Positions 47,580 to 59,700 of a DNA stretch of 64,000 nucleotides are shown piece by piece. Every line of letters begins with the position of its first letter. Within the stretch, counting starts at the first letter, position 1. The stretch comes from Ophiura sarsii (Eukaryota > Echinodermata > Ophiuroidea > Amphilepidida > Ophiuridae). The translations under genes were made by a program, and so were the position numbers. A model generated the notes under the pieces. The model worked only from the letters and a program-made list of their open reading frames with translations, had not been told where the DNA came from and did no database searches. Location: NCBI GenBank assembly GCA_035610835.1, contig CM069449.1:36625098-36689097 (forward strand), given 5' to 3'.

Positions 47580-49630
47580 AATTTCCAGTAGAAACAGTGA
47601 TCTTCTAGAGTCATTAAATATCATCCACTATCTTTTCATTCTGCATCAATCATCATTAGCAGACCTGAACTATCTTCAGTAGATAGCAGTGACCTCCTAG
47701 AGTTATCAAATATCTTCCTCTATCTCTTCAATCTACATCAATCATCATCAGCAGTCCTGGACTATTTTCAGTAGATAGGAATGACATCGTAGAGGCATCA
47801 AAATATCTTCTTCTATCTCTTCACTTTACATTAATCATCATCAGAAGTCCTTAACTATCTTCAGTAGATAGCAGTGACATCCTAGAGTCATTAAATATCA
47901 TCCTGTATCTCTCAATTCTACATCAATCATTGAACTATTATTGAACTAGTATTGAACTATCTTCAGTAGATAGCAGTGACCTCCTAGAGTCAATAAATAT
48001 CGTCCACTATCTCTTTAATCTACATCAATCATCATCATCAGTCCTGAACTATCTTCAGTAGATAGCAGTGACCTCCTACAGTTATTAAATATCTTCCACT
48101 ATCTCTTCATTCTACATCAATCATCATCAGCAGACCTGAACTATCTTCAGTAGATAGCAGTTACCTCCTCTAATCATTAAATATCATCCTCTATCTCTTC
48201 ACTCTACATAAATAATCATCAGCAGCCCTGAGCTATCTTCAGTAGATAGGAAAAAACTCCTAGAGTCATCAAATATCTTCCTCTATCTCTTCATTCTACA
48301 TCAATCATGATCAGCAGTCCTGAACTATCTTCAGTAGAAAGCAGTGATCTTCTAGATTCATTAAATATCATCCACTATCTTTTCATTCTGCAGCAATCAT
48401 CATTAGCAGACCTGAACTATCTTCAGTAGATAGCAGTGACCTCCTAGAGGCATCAAATATCTTCTTCTATCTCTTCACTCTACATTAATCATCATCAGAA
48501 GTCCTAAACTATCTTCAGTAGAAAGCAGTGACTTCCTAGAGTCATTAAATATCATCCTGTATCTTTCAATTCTACATCAATCATCATCAGCAATACTAAA
48601 CTATATCTTCAGTAGATAGCAGTGACTTTCTAGAGTCATCAAATATCTTCTTCTATCTCTTCATTCTACACCAATCATCATCAGCAGTCCTGAACTATCT
48701 TCAGAAGATAGCAGTGACCTCATAGAGTCATTAAATATCTTCTTCTATCTCTTCATTCCACATCAATCATCATCATCATCAGTCCTGAACTATCTTCAGT
48801 AGATAGCAGTGACCTCCTAGAGTCATTAAATATCTTCCACTATCTCTTCATTCTACATCAATCATCATCAGCAGACCTGAACTATCTTCAGTAGATAGCA
48901 GTTACCTCCTATAATCATTAAATATCATCCTCTATCTCTTCACTCTATATCAATCATCATCATCACACCTGAACTTTTTTAGTAGATAGCAGTGACCTGC
49001 TAGAGTCATGATGTATTACCCTCTATCTCTTCATTCTACATTAATCATCATCAGAAGTCCTGAACTATCTTCAGTAGAAAGCAGTGATCTTCTAGAGTCA
49101 TTAAATATCATCCACTATCTTTTCATTTTGCATCAATCATCATTAGCAGACCTGAACTATCTTCAGTAGATAGCAGTGACCTCCTAGAGTTATCAAATAT
49201 CTTCCTCTATCTCTTCAATCTACATCAATAATCATTAGCAGACCTGAACTATTTTCAGTAGATAGCAGTCACTTTCTAGAGTTATCAAATATCTTCCTCT
49301 ATCTCTTCATTCTACATCAATCATCATCATCACACCTGATCTTTCTTTAGTAGATAGCAGTGACCTTCTTAAGTCATGATGTATTACCCTCTATCTCTTC
49401 ATTCTACATCAATCATCATCAGCAGTCCTGAACTATCTTCAGTAGAAAGCAGTGATCTTCTAGAGTCATTAAATATCATTCACTATCTTTTCATTCTGCA
49501 TCAATCATCATTAGCAGACCTGAACTATCTTCAGTAGCTAGCAGTGACCTCCTGGATATCAACTATCTTCCTCTATCTCTTCAATCTACATCAATCATCA
49601 TCAGCAGTCCTGAACTATCTTCAGTAGATA
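47580..49630. repeat. Satellite array, about 92-bp monomer, left block
   Basis: Tandem units of about 92 bp with GAACTATCTTCAGTAGATAG, CAGTGACCTCCTAGAGTCAT, TAAATATCTTCCACTATCTC and TTCATTCTACATCAATCATC, joined by variable (ATC)n. CTATC...GATAG is a small inverted repeat in every unit. The array continues at 52809 after an insertion. Confidence 0.93.
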
Positions 49631-49859
49631 CACTCTTAAAAGTATCTAGTCATTTTTAACTAGAATCTAGTCAAAAATGACTAGATTGTCAAGTAAAATA
49701 TGACTTTACGCTATTCTAGTTATTTTGACTAGAAAAATCTAGTCGAAGCGAGTGACAAGGAAAACTAGTCATTTGTGAAACCTAGTCAAAATTAAATATA
49801 TTTAATTCAATTATCTGGTAAATGAGCCTTTACTATTACTACATGTACATTTTAGACCT

Positions 49860-50136
49860 ACAATCTCGGCCAATATTGTTGGAACACTTTTATACGTGTG
49901 TTTAAAAACTCCCCCTCTCCCCCTGGATCAATGTTGAAACATGATTTTTGGGTTACGGGATACTGGGAAGGGCCAACATTGCCCAGTGGGGAGGGGGGAG
50001 TTATTAATGTTTAGGAAAGGCTTTAAGCCTTCCGTCAAAGACAGCAATGTTTTGATAGTGTACATTTTGCACAAACGGGAACGCACGAAAGGGTCATTAT
50101 TACATGGATGTTCCAACTAATTATGGCCGCGATTGT
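49860..50136. mobile_element. 277-bp MITE, copy 1
   Basis: Ends ACAATCTCGGCCAATATTGT and ATTATGGCCGCGATTGT are imperfect inverted repeats. CT flanks both sides, suggesting a 2-bp target duplication. Sequence appears identical to copy 2 at 52066-52342. Confidence 0.8.
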
Positions 50137-50579
50137 CTGAATCATCTGTTAAAAAAATCATCTGTTTTAAGGGTTTTGGGCATAACTTTTGATTCAATAA
50201 AGCTTTCTTTACCAGATTTGAAGGATATATAGGTTATGTTATTGGTCACGTGGCCAACTACTTAAAAAGGTCATGCCTCAACTTACTGTTAGGGATAGGT
50301 CACTTTTAATTACAGAGGTATATTTGGCATACTAAATGCCCAATAAATTATGGATGTTGCCAGTAATTTAAATTTAAATGGTTTCTCGATCACATATACC
50401 AACAGCTAAACATGCTGGAACACATTCTCGTCGCTTACGCGACTCCTGCGTCATTCAAAATGGATTACATAACAAGGAAGGGGAAGGGGCGCTATCGCCA
50501 ACAAGTTAAATTAATTGTTATATGGTATTTTTAAAAGTCTACGGGGGAATTGGACATTATTTTTAAAAAAATATTCAAA

Positions 50580-50680
50580 ACATAGTCCGGTGCCAGGCTC
50601 GAACTTACAACATTTGGTTTGAAAGCATGAAAGCAACGCAACAACAGCGCTCTTACCCACTGCACCACGGATGAGACCAT
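50580..50680 (-). mobile_element. tRNA-like SINE head
   Basis: The minus strand reads CATCCGTGGTGCAGTGGGTA, AGAGCGCTG (A-box-like) and, about 50 bases on, GTAAGTTCGAGCCTGG (B-box-like). The spacing is longer than in a plain tRNA and no full cloverleaf forms, so a SINE head is the better call. The body towards lower coordinates is not delimited. Confidence 0.55.
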
Positions 50681-51479
50681 ACCACGGAACAGCGTTTTAA
50701 AAGATATCAGGACAATTATAGACATAATCGATATGGTCAGTCGTTATTGTTAATGCACTGTATATAGTTCAATTTGACAACGTATTTGGATAGGCCATAA
50801 CAGTAATCCATGGGATATTTTCAATCAGGAGTCCAAAATATTACGGGAATGTCGAGTTTCAACAGTATGCCATCATTTTCAGATAAAAGTCTTTGACCTA
50901 CTTCTCCTTTACTTATCGTGGCATACTGTCGCGTCAATTGATTTTGCGTGTAGTGTTTTGGCTTACTGTGAATATAGCCTCGACATGCACACAAAGTTCC
51001 AGAATTACATTGTAACCTGTTATATCTATGATTTGTTGACACGAGATTGCATATCATTTCACTGCGAGCGACGCTTAATATGTATCTCTATGTAAAGGTT
51101 GGGATGGGGCGGGGGGGGGGGGGGGGGGGGGGGTGTATGTTTTACTATGCATTATAACGCAAGGAGGTATAATACCAATATGTTTATGGTTGACATGTCA
51201 ATAAAAGAGAGCTACGAGTTCCTTTTTAAATACAATCATAACAAGTCCTGTGTGTTTTACATATTTTATTAATCTACCGACTATGATTTTCACATGCTTG
51301 ATATCAACTTCTATGTTGGGGAGGGGACTAAGAGCGTTGGTGTATAAGTTATAGAACATGTTATGATTAGTCTGCAATTTTAAACATTTTGTGAAAATTT
51401 GGAATGTCGTCTACAGACGACTGCCGCGTGGAAAGTGTCACTTAAATAGAGCTACATGAATATGTACAATTAGGTTTAT

Positions 51480-51498
51480 TTGTTATTTGTTTATTTGT

Positions 51499-51577
<79 letters not shown>

Positions 51578-51582
51578 TCATA
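51480..51582. repeat. (TTTA)n microsatellite
   Basis: About 100 bases of ATTT/TTTA repeats with a few TTTG units at the left edge. Confidence 0.95.
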
Positions 51583-52065
51583 TTTAAAACAATACATAAG
51601 TCGATTGTTAAGATTGCGTGAAGTTTGTTGAAAAAATAGAACAAATTCATATAGATAATCACAACTTTCCAATTTGACATTAGACCTAAACTATCTAATT
51701 CCAATTCAAATGTGACCGTTTCTCCAAATAAATTAAACACAAATGTTTAAATTAATAGTATGAACAGTGGGCATAATACTATTATCACATTCTGCTAATT
51801 TTACAGCGATCTGTTAAATAGTTCTGGACATAAAGTGAATCCATGTGACCATTTTATGAACAAAAATACACCAGAAATAGACCTTATATCTAATTAAAAG
51901 TGACCGTTCCCTAAAACCGTTAATGAAAAGATCAACTTTTGTCATTCACTTTTATCTATGGTATGTAGGCAAAATGATCTCCAAGTATCAATAAAATCGA
52001 ATTAGCCGTTACGAAAATACAATGATTTAAACTAATCGAAAACTTTACATTTGTCACTCGAGGAG

Positions 52066-52342
52066 ACAATCTCGGCCAATATTGTTGGAACACTTTTATA
52101 CGTGTGTTTAAAAACTCCCCCTCTCCCCCTGGATCAATGTTGAAACATGATTTTTGGGTTACGGGATACTGGGAAGGGCCAACATTGCCCAGTGGGGAGG
52201 GGGGAGTTATTAATGTTTAGGAAAGGCTTTAAGCCTTCCGTCAAAGACAGCAATGTTTTGATAGTGTACATTTTGCACAAACGGGAACGCACGAAAGGGT
52301 CATTATTACATGGATGTTCCAACTAATTATGGCCGCGATTGT
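52066..52342. mobile_element. 277-bp MITE, copy 2
   Basis: Same sequence and orientation as 49860-50136 (offset 2206 bp). The flanks are different, AG on both sides. This shows independent insertion rather than a long duplication or an LTR pair. Confidence 0.8.
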
Positions 52343-52808
52343 AGTACTAACTACTATACAATAGCCCTACCCTTCTGTTATATCACTAGTAATCTTAATA
52401 TGGTTTTACGTACACCTTTAACACACTTATAAATGATAGCATTTCATATATAAATAGTCTCTTCTTCCACTATATAAATTCTGTGGTGTCAGCCTCGTTT
52501 GACAAGAATCTAGGCATTTTGACTAGAATCTTGTTAAAGTGACTAGAACTCCTTGCAATGACCAGATACATTTTGAAATGACAAGTTTATCTGGTCAAAC
52601 TGACCAGATTCTGGTCAAAATACTTTGACTCGGGTTTCTAGTCGAAAAACGTCATTTCTTGCATACGACATGCAACATGAAACACGTTACAACTAACTAG
52701 GCTCGTGTTAAAATAACAAGACAATCTTGTTAAACTGACTAGATTCTAGTCAAACTTATTTTGACTAGACACTCTCGTCATATTAACGACGAGATCATTC
52801 TAAGAGTG

Positions 52809-54121
52809 TAGGAATGACTTCGTAGAGGCATCAGATATCTTCTTCTATCTCTTCATTCTACATTAATCATCATCAGAAGTCCTTAACTATCTTCGGTAGA
52901 TAGCAGTGACCTCCTAGAGTCATTAAATATCATCCTGTATCTCTCAATTCTACATCAATCATTATCAGCAGTACTGAACTATCATCAGTAGATAGCAGTG
53001 ACCTCCTAGAGTCAATAAATATCTTCCACTATCTCTTTAATCTACATCAATCATCATCATCATCATCAGTCCTGAACTATCTTCAGTAGATAGCAGTGAC
53101 CTCCTAGAGTCATTAGTCATTAAATATCTTCCACTATCTCTTCATTCTACATCAATCATCATCAGCAGACCTGAACTATCTTCATTAGATAGCAGTTACC
53201 TCCTATAATCATTAAATATCATGCTCTATCTCTTCACTCTACATCAACCATCATCATCACACCTGAACTTTCTTTAGTAGATAGCAGTGACCTGCTAGAG
53301 TCATGATGTATTACCCTCCATCTCTTCATTCTACAGTGACATCCTAGAGTCATTAAATATGTTTCAATATCTCTTTATTCTACATCAATCATCATCAGCA
53401 GACCTAAACTATCTTCAGTAGATAGGAATGACCTCGCAGAGTCATCAGATATCTTCCTCTATCTCTTCATTCTACATCAACCATCATCATCACACCTGAA
53501 CTTTCTTTAGTAGATAGCAGTGACCTCCTAGAGTCATGATGTATAACCCTCTATCTCTTCATTCTACATCAATCATGATCAGCAGTCCTGAACTATCTTC
53601 AGTAGAAAGTAGTGATCTTCTAGATTCATTAAATATCATCCACTATCTTTTCATTCTGCATCAATCATTATTAGCAGACCTGAACTATCTTCAGTAGATA
53701 GCAGTGACCTCCTAGAGTTATCAAATATCTTCCTCTATCTCTTCAATCAACATCAACATCATCAGCAGTCCTGAACTATCTGCAATAGATAGGAATGACC
53801 TCGTAGAGGCATCAAATATCTTCTTCTATCTCTTCACTCTACATTAATCATCATCAGAATTCCTAAACTATCTTCAGTAGAAAGCAGTGACCTCCTAGAG
53901 TCATTAAATATCATCCTGTATCTCTCAATTCTACATCAATCATCATCAGCAATACTGAACTATCTTCAGGAGATAAGAGTGACTTTCTAGAGTCATCAAA
54001 TATCTTCCTCTATCTCTTCATTCTACTTCCATCATCATCAGCAGTCCTGAACTATCTTCAGAAGATAGCAGTGACCTCATAGAGTCATTAAATATCTTCT
54101 TCTATCTCTTCATTCCACATC

Positions 54122-54168
<47 letters not shown>

Positions 54169-54900
54169 GTCCTGAATTATCTTCAGTAGATAGCAGTGAC
54201 CTCCTAGAGTCATTAAATATCTTCCACTATCTCTTCATTCTACATCAATCATCATCAGCAGACCTGAACTATCTTCAGTAGATAGCAGTTACCTCCTATA
54301 ATCATTAAATATCATCCTCTATCTCTTCACTCTACATCAACCATCATCATCACACCTGAACTTTCTTTAGTAGATAGCAGTGACCTCCTAGAGTCATTAA
54401 ATATCTTCCACTATCTCTTCATTCTACATCAATCATCATCAGCAGACCTGAACTATCTTCAGTAGATAGCAGTTACCTCCTATAATCATTAAATATCATC
54501 CTCTATCTCTTCACTCTACATCAATCATCATCATCACACCTGAATTTTCTTTAGTAGATAGCAGTGACCTCCTAGAGTCATGATGTATTACCCTCTATCT
54601 TTTCATTCTACATTTATCATCATCAGAAGTTCTGAACTATCTTCAGTAGAAAGCAGTAATCTTCTAGAATCATTAAATATCATCCACTATCTTTTCATTC
54701 TGCATCAATCATCATTAGCAGACCTGAACTATCTTCAGTAGATAGCAGTGACCTCCTAGAGTTATCAAATATCTTCCTCTATCTCTTCAATCTACATCAA
54801 TCATCATCATCAGTCCTGAAATATCTTCAGTAGATAGCAGTTACCTCCTAGAGTCATTCAATATCTTCCATTATCTCTTCATTCTACATCAATAATCATC
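52809..54900. repeat. Satellite array, about 92-bp monomer, right block
   Basis: Continuation of the left block. The monomer split by the insertion resumes at GGAATGACTTCGTAGAGGC. A longer (ATC)n run lies at 54125-54170. Variants with GTCATGATGTATTACCC occur in both blocks, so they are one original array. Confidence 0.93.
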
Positions 54901-54904
54901 TCTG

Positions 54905-55324
54905 CTGATAAATGTTGCAATAAAATGAAAAGCCAAAGGTTTTGAAGCTAAAACTAAATTCATAGTTTTTATAAATGTAACACGTTACTCTTTTTTAAAG
55001 CTTAATTATAGGCAGGCCTAGGCTATGTATGGCCAAGCTTCAACTTGATGTTCAACCGAGACAGTAGACCATCAAAGGAGACCAGCCCATGGGTTCCAGT
55101 GAGTGCAAGTCTGCATGTTCATCTACATCGTTTAGGAGTATAGGCGCTAGGCTAGGCCGACTAGTTCCAGTGAAAGCTTTTAAGTGTTGAAAATCAAGTC
55201 GGCAAACCAGACCATTTTCAAAGGAGACAAAACAAAGAGAAGATAAGTCATACAAGCAAATGTAAGCTGTCTTTATTAATGTTGTATTTATTTCTCACTC
55301 AGCACAAAACGGACTTAAATAAAT
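54905..55324. other. No gene recognised
   Basis: Transition between the 92-bp satellite and the transposase remnant. A short minus-strand open frame (55052-55255) has no recognisable motif. Confidence 0.45.
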
Positions 55325-56640
55325 TTACACATTGTAATTATGTTCCGATCTAATCATAATATCTCCGCACCCAATGGTGTGTCCAAAGTCGGTTTTCACG
55401 GCTTTGCTGCGCTCACTGTGGATTTTTCTTTTAGATCTCTTGATGCGCATTTGTTTGGACGTGTTGTAATGGTTTAGATAAGCATTTCTTTTGTGCAAAC
55501 GTTTTAAAGCTTGAAACGCGAACGTGCCTGTATTATTTTCAGCACCAAGATACTTATTTACTATAATCATAGATCTGATTCTGCTTACAGACATAGAATG
55601 ACAAGCGCAGTGAACACGTGCTTTAAATGTTCTGATGAATGTTTTCGATTTTGGAACGCTTAGCTGTGTCGTGCGATGAGATGCTTCACTCCTGTTAGTG
55701 TTGAGATTATAACGTTGATTTTCCACTGCCTTCAAGCCCAACTTTTTATCTAAGCAATTCAATATTTTGTTTTCATCTTCTTGTGACAAGTCCTCTATAT
55801 AATGCGAGTCGGGAAGACATCTTGGAGTGCGAGACGTCTGCTCTTTACCATGTTTACGATATAAATAGCATGCTACGCACTTATCTATGCACGTTTTTGT
55901 GTCACCTTTTATGCACGCGATAATACCTGATTTGGCTTCAATGCATTTGGTTTGTAATTTTGTAATATTTTGTTTATATCGCCGGTGCAAAGCATTGAAC
56001 TCACAAACAGCACGTTTTGCTATAAAATCTAGTAATCTTCCTTGCTTGTTTCTTCTCACTGTTACAAGGTCGTACATGTACGCGGAATTAAGCTGTAGTT
56101 TACGTAAGTTTCTCCTCAGCGTTGATGAAAGATGTTTCGAACAATCTTGATTAACAAGTTTAAACCCGGTCTTTTCTACAATTTAATTTATGCCTTTGTA
56201 TAATGCGCCGCCTCCAACACCGTCCGTAAGGCCCAGTTCACATTCGCTATACGCTATTCGTTAGTCCGACGTGTAGGACCCTTTGTTTTGTCACAAAATT
56301 AAAATGAATATCCCAATATCGCCCAGCGGTCAGAGGATTTTCGCGGTAAGTATACTGATGAAGATTTGTAAATCATAGGCGATATTGGGATATTCAGTTT
56401 CATTCTGTGACAAAGCAGGGTCCTACACGTCGGACTAACGAATAGCGTATAGCGAATACCGTATACCGAATACTTCTATGTGAACTGGGCCTAATAACTT
56501 CAGTCGGTATGATGTTATCCGTTACAAGTTACACACGACTGACCTAAAACAAATTCGGCATTTCCAATAGCCTGGGCCGGGCTGTAATTTCTTAACATGG
56601 GGCTATATCCCTGTACTCCATCGTGAGCTCTACCTTACTC
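55325..56640 (-). pseudogene. Decayed transposase, Mutator/Kolobok-like, interrupted by a MITE
   Basis: A 250-codon minus-strand frame (56077-55328) has NTNRSEASHRTTQLSVPKSK, RVHCACHSMS and Lys/Arg-rich C-terminal motifs typical of invertebrate Mutator/Kolobok-type transposases. Homologous-looking sequence continues upstream past the ATG: QDCSKHLSSTLRRNL, then DGVGGGALYKGIN with an in-frame TAA near 56188. Beyond the MITE at 56230-56491 it continues as IIPTEVI and, after a frameshift, QAIGNAEFVLGQSCVTCNG. The frame matches across the MITE when one TAA is removed. Stops, the frameshift and the MITE make it a pseudogene. The superfamily is inferred from motif style only. Confidence 0.55.
56230..56491. 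mobile_element. 262-bp MITE with TAA target duplication, Harbinger-like
   Basis: GGCCCAGTTCACAT at the left and ATGTGAACTGGGCC at the right are perfect inverted ends. Long arms continue (TAGTCCGACGTGTAGGACCC against GGGTCCTACACGTCGGACTA; ATATCCCAATATCGCC against GGCGATATTGGGATAT). TAA flanks both sides (56227-56229, 56492-56494). A 3-bp TAA/TTA target is the usual PIF/Harbinger choice. Confidence 0.85.
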
Positions 56641-56785
56641 CTCACTCCTGAGCCGCGTCAATCACTGTTCAGCATAGCAACATAAATTTAATGGATTGTT
56701 CCATTTTTTCCACGGGGTTCAAATTTTATAACGTATAGGTATCTGTATATTTCAATAGCGGCTAGCGGGTCTCCATTAGGTATTA

Positions 56786-59700
56786 CTAGGGACCTCATAA
56801 GTGAGTTGGGAGTAAGGCCTCAGGGACCTCATAAGTGAGTTGGGATTATAGCCACTGGGACCTCATAAGTGAGTTGGGAGTAAGGTCTCCGGGACCTCAT
56901 AAGAGAGTTGGGAGTAAGGTTATTATTTTATTTTAATATTTAAAAAAAATATATATATCAGGGACCTCATAAGTGAGTTGGGATTAAGGCCTCAGGGACC
57001 TCATAAGTGAGTTGGGAGTAAGGTCTCCGGGACCTCATAAGTGAGTTGGGATTAAGGCCTCAAACAATATTTAAGCACGCTTTTGCAATGACAATATCGG
57101 TTCCTCATAAGTCAGTTGGGAGTAAGGCCTCAGGGACCTCATAAGTGAGTTGGGATTAAGGCCTCAGGGACCTCATAAGTGAGTTGGGAGTAAGGCCTCA
57201 AATAATATTTAAGCACCGTTTTTACGATGATAATATCGGTTCCTCATAAGTGTGATAGTAGTTAGGTATCAGGGACCTCATAAGTGAGTTGGGATTAGGG
57301 CCTCAGGGACCTCATAAATGAGTTGGGATTAAGGCCTCAGGGACATCATAAGTGAGTTGGGAGTAAGGTTATTATTTTATTTTAATATTACAAAAATATA
57401 TATATCAGGGACCTCATCAGTGAGTTGGGAGTAAGGCCTCAGGGCCCTCATAAGTGAGTTGGGATTAAGGCCTCAGAGACCTCATAAGTGAGTTGGGAGT
57501 AAGGTCTCCGGGACCTCATAAGTGAGTTGGGATGAAGGCCTCAAATAATATTTAAGCACGCTTTTGCAATGACAATGTCGGTTACTCATAAGTGAGATGG
57601 GAGTTAGGTATCAGGGACCTCATAGGTGAGTTGGGATTAAGGCCTCAGGGACCTCATAAGTGAGTTGGGAGTAAGGTTATTATTTTATTTTAATATTTAA
57701 AAAAAGCTATAAAAAAAAACAATATTATCAGGGACCTCATAAGTGAGTTGGGATTAAGGCCACAGGGACCTCATAAGTGAGTTGGGATTAAGGCCTCAGG
57801 GACCTCATAAGTGAGTTGGGAGTAAGGCCTCAAATAATATTTAAGCACCGTTTTTACGATGATAATATCGGTTCCTCATAAGTGTGATAGTAGTTAGGTA
57901 TCAGGGACCTCATAAGTGAGTTGGGATTAAGGCCTCAGGGACCTCAAAAGTGAGTTGAGAGGAAGGTCTCCGGGACCTCATAAGTGAGTTGGGATTATAG
58001 CCACAGGGACCTCATAAGTCAATTGGGAGTAAGGTCACCGGGACCTCATAAGTGAATGGGATTAAGGCCTCAAATAATATTTAAGCACGCTTTTGCAATG
58101 ACAATATCGGTTCCTCATAAGTCAGATGGGAGTTAGGTATCAGGGACCTCATAAGTGAGTTGGGATTAAGGCCTCAGGGACCTCATAAGTGAGTTGGGAG
58201 TAAGGTTATTATTTTATTTTAATATTAAAAATAAATAAAAAAATAGCAGGGACCTCATAAGAGAGTTGGGAGTAAGGCCTCAGGGACCTCATAAGTGAGT
58301 TGGGATTAAGGCCTCAGGGACCTCATAAGTAAGTTGGGAGTAAGGCCTCAAATAATATTTAAGCACCGTTTTTACGATGATAATATCGGTTCCTCATAAG
58401 TGTGATAGTAGTTAGGTATCAGGGACCTCATAAGTGAGTTGGGATTAGGGTATCTGTGTATTTCAATAGCGGCTAGCGGGTCTCCATTAGGTATTACTAG
58501 GGACCTCATAAGTGAGTTGGGATTAAGGCCTCAGAGACCTCATATTAAAGTGAGTTGGGAGTAAGGCCTCAAATAATATTTAAGCACCGTTTTTACGATG
58601 ATAATATCGGTTCCTCATAAGTGTGATAGTAGTTAGGTATCAGGGACCTCATAAGTGAGTTGGGATTAGGGCCTCAGGGACCTCATAAGTGAGTTGGGAT
58701 TAAGGCCTCAGGGACATCATAAGTGAGTTGGGAGTAAGGTTATTGTTTTATTTTAATATTACAAAAATATATATATCAGGCACCTCATCAGTGAGTTGGG
58801 AGTAAGGCCTCAGGCCCTCATAAGTGAGTTGGGATTAAGGCCTCAGAGACCTCAAAGGTGAGTTGGGAGTAAGGTCTCCGGGACCTCATAAGTGAGTTGG
58901 GATGAAGGCCTCACATAATATTTAAGCACGCTTTTACAATGACAATGTCGGTTACTCATAAGTGAGATGGGAGTTAGGTATCAGGGACCTCATAGGTGAG
59001 TTGGGATTAAGGCCTCAGGGACCTCATAAGTGAGTTGGGAGTAAGGTTATTATTTTATTTTAATATTTAAAAAAAGATATAAAAAAACAACAATATTATC
59101 AGGGACCTCATAAGTGAGTTGGGATACGGGCCTCAGGGACCTCATAAGTGAGTTGGGATTAAGGCCTCAGGGACCTCATAAGTGAGTTGGGAGTAAGGCC
59201 TCAAATAATATTTAAGCACCGTTTTTACGATGATAATATCGGTTCCTCATAAGTGTGATAGTAGTTAGGTATCAGGGACCTCATAAGTGAGTTGGGATTA
59301 AGGCCTCAGGGACCTCATAAGTGAGTTGAGAGGAAGGTCTCCGGGACCTCATAAGTGAGTTGGGATTAAGGCCTCAAATAATATTTAAGCACGATTTTGC
59401 AATGACAATGTCGATTACTCATAAGTGAGATGGGAGTTAGGTATCAGGGACCTCATAAGTGAGTTGGGATTAACGCCTCAGGGACCTCATAAGTGAGTTG
59501 GGATAATATTTATATTAAAAAAAAAAACTTTTTTATCAGGGACCTCATAAGTGAGTTGGGAGTAAGGCCTCAGGGACCTCATAAGTAAGTTGGGATTAAG
59601 GCCTCAGGGACCTCATAAGTGAGTTGGGAGTAAGGTCTCCGGGACCTCATAAGTGAGTTGGGATGAAGGCCTCACATAATATTTACGCACGCTTTTGCAA

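Larger units (their letters stand above)
49631..52808. mobile_element. 3178-bp TIR element inserted in the 92-bp satellite
   Basis: Starts CACTCTTAAAAGTATCTAGT and ends ATCATTCTAAGAGTG (inverted), with the target dinucleotide TA on both sides (49629-49630 and 52809-52810). Subterminal TCTAGTCA/TGACTAGA words repeat near both ends. The inside is non-coding: two 277-bp MITEs, a SINE-like head, polyguanine (51101-51134) and (TTTA)n. Ends and TA target suggest a Tc1/mariner-related or similar nonautonomous element; the superfamily is unproven. Confidence 0.8.

Noticed and set aside
31679..50680. tRNA genes at the two Pol III box regions
   Set aside because: Acceptor stem and anticodon arm do not form and the sequence continues into a repeat body; SINE heads fit better.
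49860..52342. LTR pair formed by the identical 277-bp repeats
   Set aside because: The repeats have inverted ends, each its own dinucleotide target duplication, and nothing resembling gag-pol, primer site or polypurine tract between them.
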